From positions 558,001-622,000 of the forward strand of contig CBDBDH010000001.1 of the NCBI GenBank assembly GCA_965203725.1: 64,000 nucleotides of DNA, written 5' to 3'. This DNA comes from WTFY01 sp965203725 (GTDB lineage: Bacteria; Pseudomonadota; Gammaproteobacteria; UBA4575). Positions 7,767 through 17,658 of this stretch are shown in pieces. The notes under the pieces were generated by a model that saw only the letters and a list, made by a program, of their open reading frames with translations, searched no databases and was not told where the DNA came from. A program made the position numbers and the translations under genes. Positions within the stretch are counted from its first letter, which is position 1, and each line of letters starts with the position of its first letter.

Positions 7767-10700
7767 CCTTGACCCAAAAGCGCTGCCGTTCGAACGGATA
7801 GCCCGGCACGGAGATTCGCCGGCGCATCTCCCCTTCGAAAAGTGCTGCCAGCGAAACCGCGCCCCCTGCCTCGTAGGCATCCGCCACCTCCTGCATGAAG
7901 ACCTGCGCTTCATCCGCCTGTGCATCCCCGGACACCGCCTTCGCCGCCTCCGCGGGCACCGCTGTGCCGGAGCCCTTGGCAAGTGACCGAAGTTGAGCCC
8001 GGAGCGTGGCCACGTCACTGAACAGGATGGCTGCCCGGTGCGCAAAGTGTGCACGCCCCGTGCTGGCCGTCCACGCCATATCCGAAAGCAGGGAACCGGG
8101 TGCGCCGCCATCCTCCGAAAGCTCGTTCGAGTGTGCATCGAGCCAGGCAAGATAGGCCTCGGCCAGTGCCCTCAGAACACCTTCGGACTTGCCCGAAAGC
8201 GGTAGCAGGCGGGTCTTTCGCATGGCCGGTGCGGGTACTTCAGGGGGGGGGTCCGATGGCGGCAAGGTGACCCGCCGTGCAGCCCCTGCGGGAGGGAACT
8301 GTCGACGATCCCAGTCTGGGATACCCTCGTGCCGCGGATTCCCTTCGACCACCACATGGGCGTTGGTTCCCGAGATTCCGAATGCACTGACCCCCGCACG
8401 TGCAGGCCGACCCTCGTGCCCGGGCCAGTCCATGGCCTCGGAGACCACTTTCACCGGCAACTGCTCCCAGTCCGTGTTCGGGTTCGGGTCATGGAAATGC
8501 AGGTGTCGCGGAATCCTCCCCCGGTCCAGCGCCAGCACCGTCTTGATGAGTGCGGCGATGCCGGCGGCGGATTCCAGGTGCCCGAGGTTCGTCTTCACCG
8601 AGCCGATCAGCAGGGGATTGTCCGCCTCGCGCTCGCGCCCGTAGACCCGGGCGGAAGCATTGACCTCGATGGAGTCGCCCAGCTCCGAGCCGCCTCCGTG
8701 CGCCTCGAGATAGTCCACTTCGCGTGGTGCGACACCGGCCCCGGCCAGCGCCTCCTCGATGACCCGTTCCTTGGCCGGACCCGTCGGTACCGTAGGCCCG
8801 GCACTCGCCCCGCTGTGGTTGACGGCCGAGCCGCGGATGACGCCCCAGATCCGGTCACCATCCGCCTGCGCCTCCTGAAGACGCTTGAGAACGATCATTC
8901 CACAGCCTTCGCTGCGTACGAACCCGTCTGCCTGGGCGTTGAACGTCTTGCAACGCCCGTCACGCGACAGCATCCCGAGTTCGGCGAGTTCGCGGGTCAG
9001 CCCGTTCGAAAGGATCGCGTTGACGCCCCCGGCCAGCGCCAGGTCCACCTCGCCCCGGCGCAAGCCTGCTACGGCATGATGGATGGAGACCAGGGAGGAA
9101 GCGCAGTTGAGCATGACCGGCATGGTCGGCCCTTCCAGGCCCAAGCAAAACGAGACACGCCCGACCGCCATGCTCCCGGCCGTGCCGAGGTAGCTGGGGC
9201 CGCCGCTGTCCATCATCAGGTCCCGGTATTCGCTGGAGGCGATGCCGGCATAGACCCCGGTGGAGCTGCCCCGCAAACGTTCGGGATCCATACCGGCATC
9301 CTCGAGAGCATGCCAGCTCGTCTCGAGCAGCAGCCGTTGTTGCGGGTCCATGCCGTGGGCTTCAATCGGCCGGATACCGAAAAAACGTGCATCGAAGCGA
9401 TCGATCTCCTCGATGAACCCGCCGCGCTGGTAGCCGGAATCGTGCATGGCAGGATCCCCCAACACCCCGTCCCACAAACCGGTGTCCTCGCGCCCGTCAC
9501 TCACGGTTTCGCGCCCCTCATCGAGCACCTGCCAGAATTCGGCAAGATCACGGGCGCCCGGGAACCGGCAGGCCATGCCGATGATCGCAATGCCGTCTTC
9601 GGTCGACGTCCCTTCTGACACTGACACCGACGCCGGGGCGGGCTGGACCCGGGCGGTGGGGGGCGGGCTGGACCCGGGCGGCGGGGCCGCCTCGACATCG
9701 CCCAGTTCCTCGCACAGGTGGCGGGCCAGCGAATTGATGTCCGGGTAGTCGAACACCACCGTGTTGGATGCCGTGTACTCGTCCGAAAAGGCCCGGTTCA
9801 GCCGGTTTCGCAGTTCCACCGCCATCAGCGAATCCATGCCCAGATCGAAGAACCCGACCGAGGACTCCGGGGCCGACGGCAAGCGCAGCACGGCCTGCAC
9901 CTCCGTCTGCAGGTAGGATTCCAGCAAGCGGTCGCGTTCCGAGGCCGGGGTTTCGCGCAGCCGTTCCATCACATCCGCAGACGAAGCCGGGACCGCAGCT
10001 TCGTCGTCATCGCCCGTGGCAAGAAGATCCTCCAGAAAGGGCGGGCGGGCATCGACGGCCTGTTCGAACACCGACCAGTCCATCGACATCACCACGGAGG
10101 TGGTCACGTCCTGGCGGACCAGTTGCTCAAAGGCCTTGAGACCCTGCTGCGGGGTGAACCAGCGACCTCCCAGCGCGGCGCGCTGGCGTTCAATCCGGTC
10201 TTTTTGCTCGGCGGCTTCGCCGATCTCGGACCACGCACCCCAGGCAATCGCCTGGCCTGCAAGCCCGATGGCACGGCGGTGACCGGCCAGCTGGTCGAGG
10301 AAAGCATTGGCGGCCGCGTGGTTCGCCTGGCCCGGGTTGCCCATCACCCCCACACGGCTCGAGAAGAGGATAAAGAAATCGAGGTCCCGGTCCCGGGTCG
10401 CACGGTGCAGATGCCAGGCCCCCAGGATCTTCGGTCCGAGCACCTGCTCGAATCGCTCCCAGCTCTGGTTCGTCAGTGCACCGTCGGACAGGGCCCCGAC
10501 ACTGTGGATCACCCCGGCGAGCGGCGGCAGTTTCCGGTCGATATCCGCCATCATCCGGTCCATCGCGGCGGCATCCGTCACGTCCGCCACTTCCACGTGG
10601 ACCGAGGTTCCGCGCTCGTGCAGCGTGCGGATTGCCTCCTCAGCGAGCGCATCCGGGTCCCGGCGCCCGTTCAGCACGATGGTCCCGGCGCCGTGATCGG

Positions 10701-13700
10701 CCAGCCAGCCGGCGACGGCGACGCCGATCCCGCCCAGGCCGCCGGTCACAAGGTAGGTCGCATCCCGGCGCAGCCGCCCGCCCGCCAGCGGCGGCGTGGT
10801 GACCACGATCTTGCCCAGATGCCGGGCCGAGCGCATGAAGCGCAACGCGGCACCCGCTTCGGCCAGCGGCCAGCGGCTATGCACGATAGGCCCGATTTCA
10901 CGGCTTGCGAGCTGCTTCGTGACCTCGTCCAGTACCCGTCCCACCCAGCCCGGATCGGTCTTTTTCAGGACATCCAGCTCCAGGATGGCGTAGGCAACAT
11001 CCGGGCGCACTTCAGCCATTTCCTCCTCGCTCAGGATATCCCGCCGGGCCAGTTCCACGAACCGCCCGCCCGGTCGCAGGCAGGACAGGCTGGCATCGAT
11101 GAATCCCTCGCTGGTCAGGCTGTTCAACACCACGTCGACCCCTGCGCCATCAGTGACTTCGAGAATCTGCTCCCCGAACGCCGTGGTGCGGCTGTCGAAC
11201 AGGTGCGTCACACCCTGCGACCTGAGATAGGCCTGTTTCGGGGCGCTGGCCGTCGCAAAGACCTCTGCACCTGCGGCCTGTGCGAGCTGGATGGCAGCCA
11301 GGCCGACGCCGCCGGCTCCGGCATGGATGAGGACGCGTTCACCGGCCTGCAGTCCGGAAAGTTCATAGGAGAGTGCCGCCGAGACGTAGGCGCTCGGCAC
11401 CGTGGCCAGCTCGGTCGTGGTAAATCCCGGGGGTGCAGGCGAGACGAGTTCCTCGCGCGTGACCATCTGCGGACCGAATGCACCGAATCCCAGCCCGATC
11501 ACCCGGTCGCCGACACTCACGGAGCTCACTTCGGATCCGGTCTCCAGAATGCGCCCGCACATCTCCCGGCCAAGCAGGCCTTCCCGGATGAATCCGAGTG
11601 AACGGAACACGTCCCAGAAGTTCAGGCCTGCGGCATCGACTCCGACCCGCACCTGCCTGGGCTCCAGCGGCTCGGCGGCCAGCGGCTGCACATACGGGCG
11701 GTCGAAGGTCCCCTCGGGGTCCGGGGCTAGGACCCAGTCCGGCGAATCCGGCAATACCAGCCGCTCAGGGGCTTCTGCCGAGCGAAGCAGGCGGGCCACC
11801 TGCCGGCGTCCCGAACGGTAGGCAATGTGGTTTTTATCATCGGGATACAGAAGTTCGTTGGCGAGATCCGGCGGTGGGGCCGCAGGCTGAGGGTCCAGGT
11901 CGATCATGCGCGGGCGCAGGTGCGCCGCCTCCCGGTCCACCGCCTTTCCGAATCCCCACAGAACCGCACCGGCAAGTTCTCCACGGTGCTCGCGTTCGAG
12001 AATCTGCGCACCGCGCGTGAGGAACCAGATGCCCTTGGCAGGCACCCGGTCCGAATCGATCACGCCCTGGACCAGGGCCAGCGAGCTCGCCCCGGCCTGC
12101 TGGATGTCCTCGGCAATTTCTGCCGTACTGGCCTGCGTACCGTGACCATCCAGGCCTGCAAGGTGTACGACTCCACTGAAGGGGATATCCTCCGGCAGCT
12201 GTTCCAGCAGCTGCTGCCAGGCTTCGCGCCGGACCCCGTCCACACCCACCTCATGTACTCCGGGGCCCGCCATGGACCCGTCGGCTGCCTGTGCCGAACC
12301 GGATCTCGCCAGCCAGACCGTCTGGTTGCGTGCCGCAAGCGTATGCGCCAGGCTGGAGGCGGCACCGCCCCGGTCGGCCAGCAGCACCCACACGCCCGGA
12401 TCCTCGTACACCTGTGCCGGACCCCGTGCCACGATCACGCCACGGTCCGGCATCTTGTGCTCATCAGACACATCCACACCAAGGATTTCAACCTCTTCAA
12501 AACCGCTGTCAGCGAGTGCCTGGCGCCATACCGAGGGGCTGGCCAGGGCGTGGTGCGGGCGGTAGTCATCGGCAAAGCGCCACCAGCCATCCAGTTGCCC
12601 GAAGGTCAGGTCCATCCAGCCCTGGCCGCGAAGGTTCTCCAGTGCGATCAACTGGCCCGAAGGGGCAAGCAGTTGCAGGCAGTGGGCCAGCGTCTCCGGC
12701 AAGTAGCGGGTCGCATGCAACACGTTGGAGGCCACCAGCAAGTCATAGCCATGCACCTCGAAGCCCTGTTCCTGCGGGTCTTTCTCGATGTCCAGCGGCC
12801 GGTAGTCAATGACCCCGCCGGCATCGCCGAAGCGCGCTTCCGCTTCCGAGAAAAAGCCGGCCGAAATGTCCGTGTAGGTGTACTCGAACTGCCCCTGCGG
12901 CAACTCCGGCAATACCGAGGCCGTCGCGGAACCCGTGCCCGCACCCACCTCGATGACGCGCAAACGCCGGCCCTTGGGCAAGGCGACCACGAGGGTGCGA
13001 ACCGCTTCCGCCAGCATCCGGTTCGCCGCGCGGGCCACCGGTGCCCGAAGGTACAGGTCGGCCGCCGTGGGCTCCCCGCTGCTGAACAACAGCGTCAAGG
13101 CATCGGCCTGGCCCCGAAGCACGTCGGCCAGTGCACTTCCGGAACGGCGGAACAATCCCACCTCGGTGAGCCCGTGCGGGTAAAGCCCGGCCATTTTTTC
13201 CGCATGCGCCTCCGGATCCTCGGCGAGTCCTTGCGGCCACGCATCGCCGGATCCCGACAGTACGAGGAAGCCATCGTCAACCTCCTCCAGCACCCCGCAC
13301 CGGGTCAGCATCTCGAGCATTCGGCGAAACAGGCGCCTGTGATCCGCACTCACATTGAGTTGCTCACGCAACTCGTCGGGATCGACGGTCTCGCCGGCAC
13401 GGCGCTGCCAGCCGAGCCGGTCCAGGTTTGCGATCGCATACGCCCACGACCAGCGCTCGAGATCCAGGAGCAAGGCGTCGCGGTCCTCGGGCTCGACGCC
13501 TGCATCCTTCAGGTACTCGGAGAACAGCCGGGTGCGCTCCATGACGGCAGCCGGTGCGGGGAAAAACCCTGCTGCTTGCAGCCCCGAGGCCAAGGCCGCT
13601 TCGCGCCACACCACCTCGTACAGCAAGTCATCGGTCCCTTCCAGGGCAGAAAGCAGCGCCGCGCGCTCGGCCCGCTTGACGGTGTAGCCGCCCAGCACAC

Positions 13701-16700
13701 CGATCAGTACCCCATCCGCGTCGTAGATACGCAGTTCACCGCTTTGCACCTCGGGCGCCGCGTCCGCCCCGGATTCTGCGCCGACGTCTTTCATGCGTAC
13801 ATGGCAATACACCGTGTGCGGTAGCGGCCCCGACAGCCACAGCCGCTGCCAGCCAAACGGCAGGTAGGTCGTTGCGCCCTGCACGCCGGTCAGGCCGCGC
13901 GCCGCACCCACGACCTGGAAGCAGCCATCGAGAATCAGCGGTTGCACGTCGAGCGTGGCTCCGGCCAGGTCTTTTGGGACGGACACTTCGGCCAGGGCCT
14001 CACCGGGAGCGGACCAGATTTTCCTGAGCGTGCGAAACGACGGACCCAGATCGATTCCGGTCTCCGCGCGGGCCCGGTAGTAGGCCGAAGGCTCCATCGC
14101 AGACAGGTTTGTGGCCAGGGCCTCGGGGTCGATGCGCTCCGGAGCTTGCGGTGTTGAACCCGCCGTTGCGATGCGGCCTTCCACATGCAGGATCCAGTCG
14201 CCCTCCTTGACCCTGCTGAATACACGCATGGATCGTGCAGCGGCCTCTTCCGGGCCCAGCCACACCTGCAGCGTCGCACCGGAATCCTCATGACCATCTT
14301 CGCTGTCCGCCTCCGGTACGATCATCGCGCTGTGCAGCTGCAAGTCCTCCACCACGGCATGCCCACTCCCTTCTGCCAGAGAGGCCAGGGCCGCCATGGT
14401 GCCATACACGGCACCGGGGACGACGATACGCTCGAACACCCGGTGATCACCCAGCCATGCGGGTTCCGAAGCAAACAGCTGCGTCTCATAGGTAATCTCG
14501 CCAGTGGCCGACTCGTGGCGCACACCCAGCAGCGGATGGCCGCGCTCGTGCCGTCGCTGCCTGGGTGCTTCCATCCAGTGGTGTTCTCGCTGAAACGGAT
14601 ACCCGGGCACCGAAATCCTGGACCGGGCCTCCGCCGCGAACAGTCCCTCGAAGCGTATCGGCAACCCGGCTTCATAGGCCGCGGCGACCGCCTGCATGAA
14701 CCCTGCATCCGAATTCGAATCGGGCCCGGAATCAGGGGCCGTGGATGAAGGGGGCTGCAGGCTCGATATCGCAACCGGTGCGGACCGTGCCGAGTCCGGC
14801 CAGGCCGAGGCCAGCATCGGGGCCAGTATCTTGCGTGGGCCCAGTTCCACCACCAGATCCACATCAAGACCGGACAGGGTGCGGATCCCGTCGGCGAACG
14901 CCACCGGCTCGCGGGCATGGCGCCTCCAGTAGGTCCCGTCCAGGGTGGTCCCGGGTTCCAGGACCTGGCCGGTCAGGTTGCTGATCACCGTCAGGGAAGG
15001 CGGGCCGAACGCCACACCCTCCAGGGAAGCTTCCAGGTCATCGAGCACGGGCTCCACCAAGGCGCTGTGAAAGGCCCGGGTCGTGTTCAAGCGCCGGGCT
15101 CGAAGGCCTTCGGACTCGAATTCCCCAAGCAGGGATTCCACTTCCGCAACCGGGCCGCTGACGACCTGGTGGGCCCCGTTGTATCCCGAGATGCAGAGCC
15201 TTCCTCCGCCGCTCTCCTCGTTTCGTCTCGTCACTGCGGAGACCACCCGCTGGGCCGGCGCAAATACCGCGGCCATGGCCCCTTCCCCGGTTTCGGAAAG
15301 CAACCGGCCCCTGGCCTCGGCGAAGCGCATGCCGTCTTCGAGGCTGAACACTCCGCCAGCCTGTGCGGCCGCAAGCTCCCCGATGCTGTGCCCGAACACG
15401 ATGTCCGGGCGAACCCCGAGGCTCGACCACAGCGCCGTCAGCGCACACTCGAGCGCATACAGTGCCGGCTGCTCCCACGCGGTGTCTTCCAGGGACCCTG
15501 CCGCGCCGGGGCGGTTGAACATCACATCCAGCAGCGAGGTGCCCCGTTGCCCGACAAAGACGCTCTCGCAACGGTCCAGTATGGCCCGCGCCACGGGTTC
15601 ACGTTCGTGGAGGGCCCGCCCCATGCCGGCCCATTGGCTGCCCTGGCCGGTATAGGCGAAGGCAACCTTGAGCGCACGCCCTCGCACAGGCGTGCACTCG
15701 CCCGCCTGCGCCACGTCCTGCAACTGCTCGGACAGGGTACCCGCATCCCTGAACACGAGGCCGGCACGGTAATCGAAGTGGCTGCGCCCCACGGACGCGG
15801 TCCATGCGAGGTTGGACAGCAGCTCGTCGGCCGTTTCAGGATCCGGCATGCCCGCTTCCTGTTCATTGAGCCAGCCGAGATAGTGTGTGGACAGTTCCTG
15901 CAGTGCCGGGGCGCTTTTGGCCGAGAGCGGCAGCAGGCGCACGGTGCGCCGCGCAAACGACTGCCCGGCAGGTTCGGGCACCGCTTCCGGCAAGGCTGCG
16001 GTCACCGTCTGTGCCGGACCCACGGGTTGCAGCCCGGATTCGGGCGCCGCATGCGGTGCATGGTGTTGCTCGAGAACAATATGGGCATTGGTCCCGGAAA
16101 TCCCGAAGGAGTTCACCCCGGCGCGCCGGGGCTCATCGTCACCATACGGCCATTCCAGATGATCCGTGATCACGCGCACCGGCAGACGTTCCCAGTCCAG
16201 GCTCGGGTTCGGGTCATGGAAATGCAGGTGCTTCGGGATCACGCCGCGGTGTACCACCAGGGCCGCCTTGATCAGCCCGGCGACCCCGGCGGCGGCTTCC
16301 AGGTGTCCGATGTTGGTCTTGACCGAGCCGACAAGCAGCGGGCGGTCGGGGCGGCGGTCGCGACCGTAGGCGGCGGACGCGGCATTGATTTCGATCGGGT
16401 CCCCCACCGTGGTGCCGGTGCCATGGGCTTCCAGGTAGTCCACCTTCGATGCGGGCAGCCCGGCATGCGACAGCGCGGCTTCGATGACGGCCTCCAGCGC
16501 CGGCGTATTCGGCACCGTCAGTCCCGAACTGGCTCCACCGTGGTTGACTGCAGCGCCCCGGATCACCGCCCAGATCCGGTCGCCGTCGGCTTGCGCCTCG
16601 TCCAGGCGCTTCAGGATCACGACACCGCATCCCTCGCCGCGCACGTAGCCGTTGGCAGCGGCATCGAAGGCCTTGCACTGGCCATCCGGGGACAGCATCA

Positions 16701-17436
16701 TCGAATCTGCCCGCAATTCGTATACGCGCCCGTTGAGCATGGTATGGACTCCGCCTGCGATCGCGAGGTCCGCTTTTCCCTGCTGCAGGTCCGCCACCGC
16801 ATCGTGCACGGACACCAGCGAAGAGGCGCAGGCCGCATCCACGGCCTTGGCAGGACCCATCAATCCGAGCACGAAGGAAACCCGCCCGGCAGCCCCGTTC
16901 ATGTTGGTGCCGCTCAGGGCGTAGAGACACCCGGCGGCCTCGCCCGGCCTGGCCGAGTCGAGCACCATCATCCGGTACTCGTCGGTACTGATCCCGGTAT
17001 AGACCCCGGTGCGACTGCCCTTCAACCGCTCAGGGTCGATGCCCGCATCCTCAAGGGCATGCCAGCTCGTCTCGAGCATCATCCGCTGCTGCGGGTCAAG
17101 CATCTGCGCTTCCACGGGCGAGATGCGGAAAAACGCGGCATCGAAAAGGTCGATGTCCTCCACGAATCCCCCGAACTGGCAGGCCGGGCTGCGGTCCGCA
17201 TCTTCGGGGAAAAGCGCATCCACGCGATCCACCCCGGTGCCGGGCACGGCCCGGGTAATGGCATTCCCGCCGCTCTCGAGCAGACGCCAGAAGGCTGCCA
17301 GGTCCGGGGCCGCCGGGAACCGGCAGGCCATGCCGATGATCGCAATCGGCGGACTGGGCTCCAGGGACTCGGGTCGTTGCAAATCGCCCTCGGTACCAGA
17401 TGCGGCAGGAGGGGCGTGCGGGCTATCCAGTTTCAC
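7762..17436 (-). CDS. type I polyketide synthase, KS-AT-DH-MT-ER-KR-ACP-KS
   Basis: This 3224-residue megasynthase carries one fully reducing module and a second KS. Domains in order: KS1 (about 30-455; Cys in DAACASSLVSVH, EAHGTGT, KTNIGHLEAAAG), AT (about 590-875; TGQGSQ, GHSIGE, RAFHS, a malonyl-type signature), DH (HRVFERIVVP near 997, DGCFQ near 1169), C-methyltransferase (VIEVGAGTGS near 1497), ER (HAGAGGVGLAA near 2041), KR (TGGLGGIG near 2234) and ACP (GMDSLMAVEL, Ser2536). KS2 follows (Cys2778 in LNCASSLVS; EAHGGGS instead of EAHGTGT; KTNLGHLESAAG). The last 200 residues join the KS-AT linker directly to the post-AT motif RISVPGYPF, so the second AT is missing. In the KR the expected catalytic Tyr is His2373 (GQANHAAAN). 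The start is a GTG with AGGA about 10 bases upstream. The expected product is a reduced, C-methylated chain; this is inference. Confidence 0.95.
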   Translation of the reverse strand: MKLDSPHAPPAASGTEGDLQRPESLEPSPPIAIIGMACRFPAAPDLAAFWRLLESGGNAITRAVPGTGVDRVDALFPEDADRSPACQFGGFVEDIDLFDAAFFRISPVEAQMLDPQQRMMLETSWHALEDAGIDPERLKGSRTGVYTGISTDEYRMMVLDSARPGEAAGCLYALSGTNMNGAAGRVSFVLGLMGPAKAVDAACASSLVSVHDAVADLQQGKADLAIAGGVHTMLNGRVYELRADSMMLSPDGQCKAFDAAANGYVRGEGCGVVILKRLDEAQADGDRIWAVIRGAAVNHGGASSGLTVPNTPALEAVIEAALSHAGLPASKVDYLEAHGTGTTVGDPIEINAASAAYGRDRRPDRPLLVGSVKTNIGHLEAAAGVAGLIKAALVVHRGVIPKHLHFHDPNPSLDWERLPVRVITDHLEWPYGDDEPRRAGVNSFGISGTNAHIVLEQHHAPHAAPESGLQPVGPAQTVTAALPEAVPEPAGQSFARRTVRLLPLSAKSAPALQELSTHYLGWLNEQEAGMPDPETADELLSNLAWTASVGRSHFDYRAGLVFRDAGTLSEQLQDVAQAGECTPVRGRALKVAFAYTGQGSQWAGMGRALHEREPVARAILDRCESVFVGQRGTSLLDVMFNRPGAAGSLEDTAWEQPALYALECALTALWSSLGVRPDIVFGHSIGELAAAQAGGVFSLEDGMRFAEARGRLLSETGEGAMAAVFAPAQRVVSAVTRRNEESGGGRLCISGYNGAHQVVSGPVAEVESLLGEFESEGLRARRLNTTRAFHSALVEPVLDDLEASLEGVAFGPPSLTVISNLTGQVLEPGTTLDGTYWRRHAREPVAFADGIRTLSGLDVDLVVELGPRKILAPMLASAWPDSARSAPVAISSLQPPSSTAPDSGPDSNSDAGFMQAVAAAYEAGLPIRFEGLFAAEARSRISVPGYPFQREHHWMEAPRQRRHERGHPLLGVRHESATGEITYETQLFASEPAWLGDHRVFERIVVPGAVYGTMAALASLAEGSGHAVVEDLQLHSAMIVPEADSEDGHEDSGATLQVWLGPEEAAARSMRVFSRVKEGDWILHVEGRIATAGSTPQAPERIDPEALATNLSAMEPSAYYRARAETGIDLGPSFRTLRKIWSAPGEALAEVSVPKDLAGATLDVQPLILDGCFQVVGAARGLTGVQGATTYLPFGWQRLWLSGPLPHTVYCHVRMKDVGAESGADAAPEVQSGELRIYDADGVLIGVLGGYTVKRAERAALLSALEGTDDLLYEVVWREAALASGLQAAGFFPAPAAVMERTRLFSEYLKDAGVEPEDRDALLLDLERWSWAYAIANLDRLGWQRRAGETVDPDELREQLNVSADHRRLFRRMLEMLTRCGVLEEVDDGFLVLSGSGDAWPQGLAEDPEAHAEKMAGLYPHGLTEVGLFRRSGSALADVLRGQADALTLLFSSGEPTAADLYLRAPVARAANRMLAEAVRTLVVALPKGRRLRVIEVGAGTGSATASVLPELPQGQFEYTYTDISAGFFSEAEARFGDAGGVIDYRPLDIEKDPQEQGFEVHGYDLLVASNVLHATRYLPETLAHCLQLLAPSGQLIALENLRGQGWMDLTFGQLDGWWRFADDYRPHHALASPSVWRQALADSGFEEVEILGVDVSDEHKMPDRGVIVARGPAQVYEDPGVWVLLADRGGAASSLAHTLAARNQTVWLARSGSAQAADGSMAGPGVHEVGVDGVRREAWQQLLEQLPEDIPFSGVVHLAGLDGHGTQASTAEIAEDIQQAGASSLALVQGVIDSDRVPAKGIWFLTRGAQILEREHRGELAGAVLWGFGKAVDREAAHLRPRMIDLDPQPAAPPPDLANELLYPDDKNHIAYRSGRRQVARLLRSAEAPERLVLPDSPDWVLAPDPEGTFDRPYVQPLAAEPLEPRQVRVGVDAAGLNFWDVFRSLGFIREGLLGREMCGRILETGSEVSSVSVGDRVIGLGFGAFGPQMVTREELVSPAPPGFTTTELATVPSAYVSAALSYELSGLQAGERVLIHAGAGGVGLAAIQLAQAAGAEVFATASAPKQAYLRSQGVTHLFDSRTTAFGEQILEVTDGAGVDVVLNSLTSEGFIDASLSCLRPGGRFVELARRDILSEEEMAEVRPDVAYAILELDVLKKTDPGWVGRVLDEVTKQLASREIGPIVHSRWPLAEAGAALRFMRSARHLGKIVVTTPPLAGGRLRRDATYLVTGGLGGIGVAVAGWLADHGAGTIVLNGRRDPDALAEEAIRTLHERGTSVHVEVADVTDAAAMDRMMADIDRKLPPLAGVIHSVGALSDGALTNQSWERFEQVLGPKILGAWHLHRATRDRDLDFFILFSSRVGVMGNPGQANHAAANAFLDQLAGHRRAIGLAGQAIAWGAWSEIGEAAEQKDRIERQRAALGGRWFTPQQGLKAFEQLVRQDVTTSVVMSMDWSVFEQAVDARPPFLEDLLATGDDDEAAVPASSADVMERLRETPASERDRLLESYLQTEVQAVLRLPSAPESSVGFFDLGMDSLMAVELRNRLNRAFSDEYTASNTVVFDYPDINSLARHLCEELGDVEAAPPPGSSPPPTARVQPAPASVSVSEGTSTEDGIAIIGMACRFPGARDLAEFWQVLDEGRETVSDGREDTGLWDGVLGDPAMHDSGYQRGGFIEEIDRFDARFFGIRPIEAHGMDPQQRLLLETSWHALEDAGMDPERLRGSSTGVYAGIASSEYRDLMMDSGGPSYLGTAGSMAVGRVSFCLGLEGPTMPVMLNCASSLVSIHHAVAGLRRGEVDLALAGGVNAILSNGLTRELAELGMLSRDGRCKTFNAQADGFVRSEGCGMIVLKRLQEAQADGDRIWGVIRGSAVNHSGASAGPTVPTGPAKERVIEEALAGAGVAPREVDYLEAHGGGSELGDSIEVNASARVYGREREADNPLLIGSVKTNLGHLESAAGIAALIKTVLALDRGRIPRHLHFHDPNPNTDWEQLPVKVVSEAMDWPGHEGRPARAGVSAFGISGTNAHVVVEGNPRHEGIPDWDRRQFPPAGAARRVTLPPSDPPPEVPAPAMRKTRLLPLSGKSEGVLRALAEAYLAWLDAHSNELSEDGGAPGSLLSDMAWTASTGRAHFAHRAAILFSDVATLRAQLRSLAKGSGTAVPAEAAKAVSGDAQADEAQVFMQEVADAYEAGGAVSLAALFEGEMRRRISVPGYPFERQRFWVKA

Positions 17437-17571
17437 GGTTTAAATCCTGTTTTTCTAGGTGACGAAAGGCCCACAGGCATGGTAGTCCGAGGCTGTCCCG
17501 ATGGCAAATTCCCGGGCTGGAACCGGCATCGGCGGGCCCGGTGCCAGCCGTCGTGCGGGGGTGGCCTCGTG

Positions 17572-17577
17572 TATAAT
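17572..17577 (+). promoter_or_regulatory. -10 element of the aroK-aroB-dgt transcript
   Basis: A consensus TATAAT lies 81 bp before the aroK start in the 222-bp gap that separates it from the divergent PKS gene. No good -35 is visible 17 bp upstream, so an extended -10 or activator-dependent promoter is possible. Confidence 0.4.
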
Positions 17578-17658
17578 GGGCGTGCCCGTGATTACCCGTA
17601 TGTCCCGCACCGAACGCCCGAGCGCCTGCCTTCGCATGCCGCCACGTGACCCCAACCC

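Noticed and set aside
9718..13824. Long open frames on the plus strand opposite the PKS gene (627 and 665 codons)
   Set aside because: They are antisense to conserved PKS domains, have no recognisable family and result from high GC codon bias.
14917..17649. 910-codon open frame on the plus strand opposite KS1 and AT
   Set aside because: The opposite strand encodes unmistakable KS and AT motifs; the frame shows only Arg/Gly/Pro/His-rich composition.
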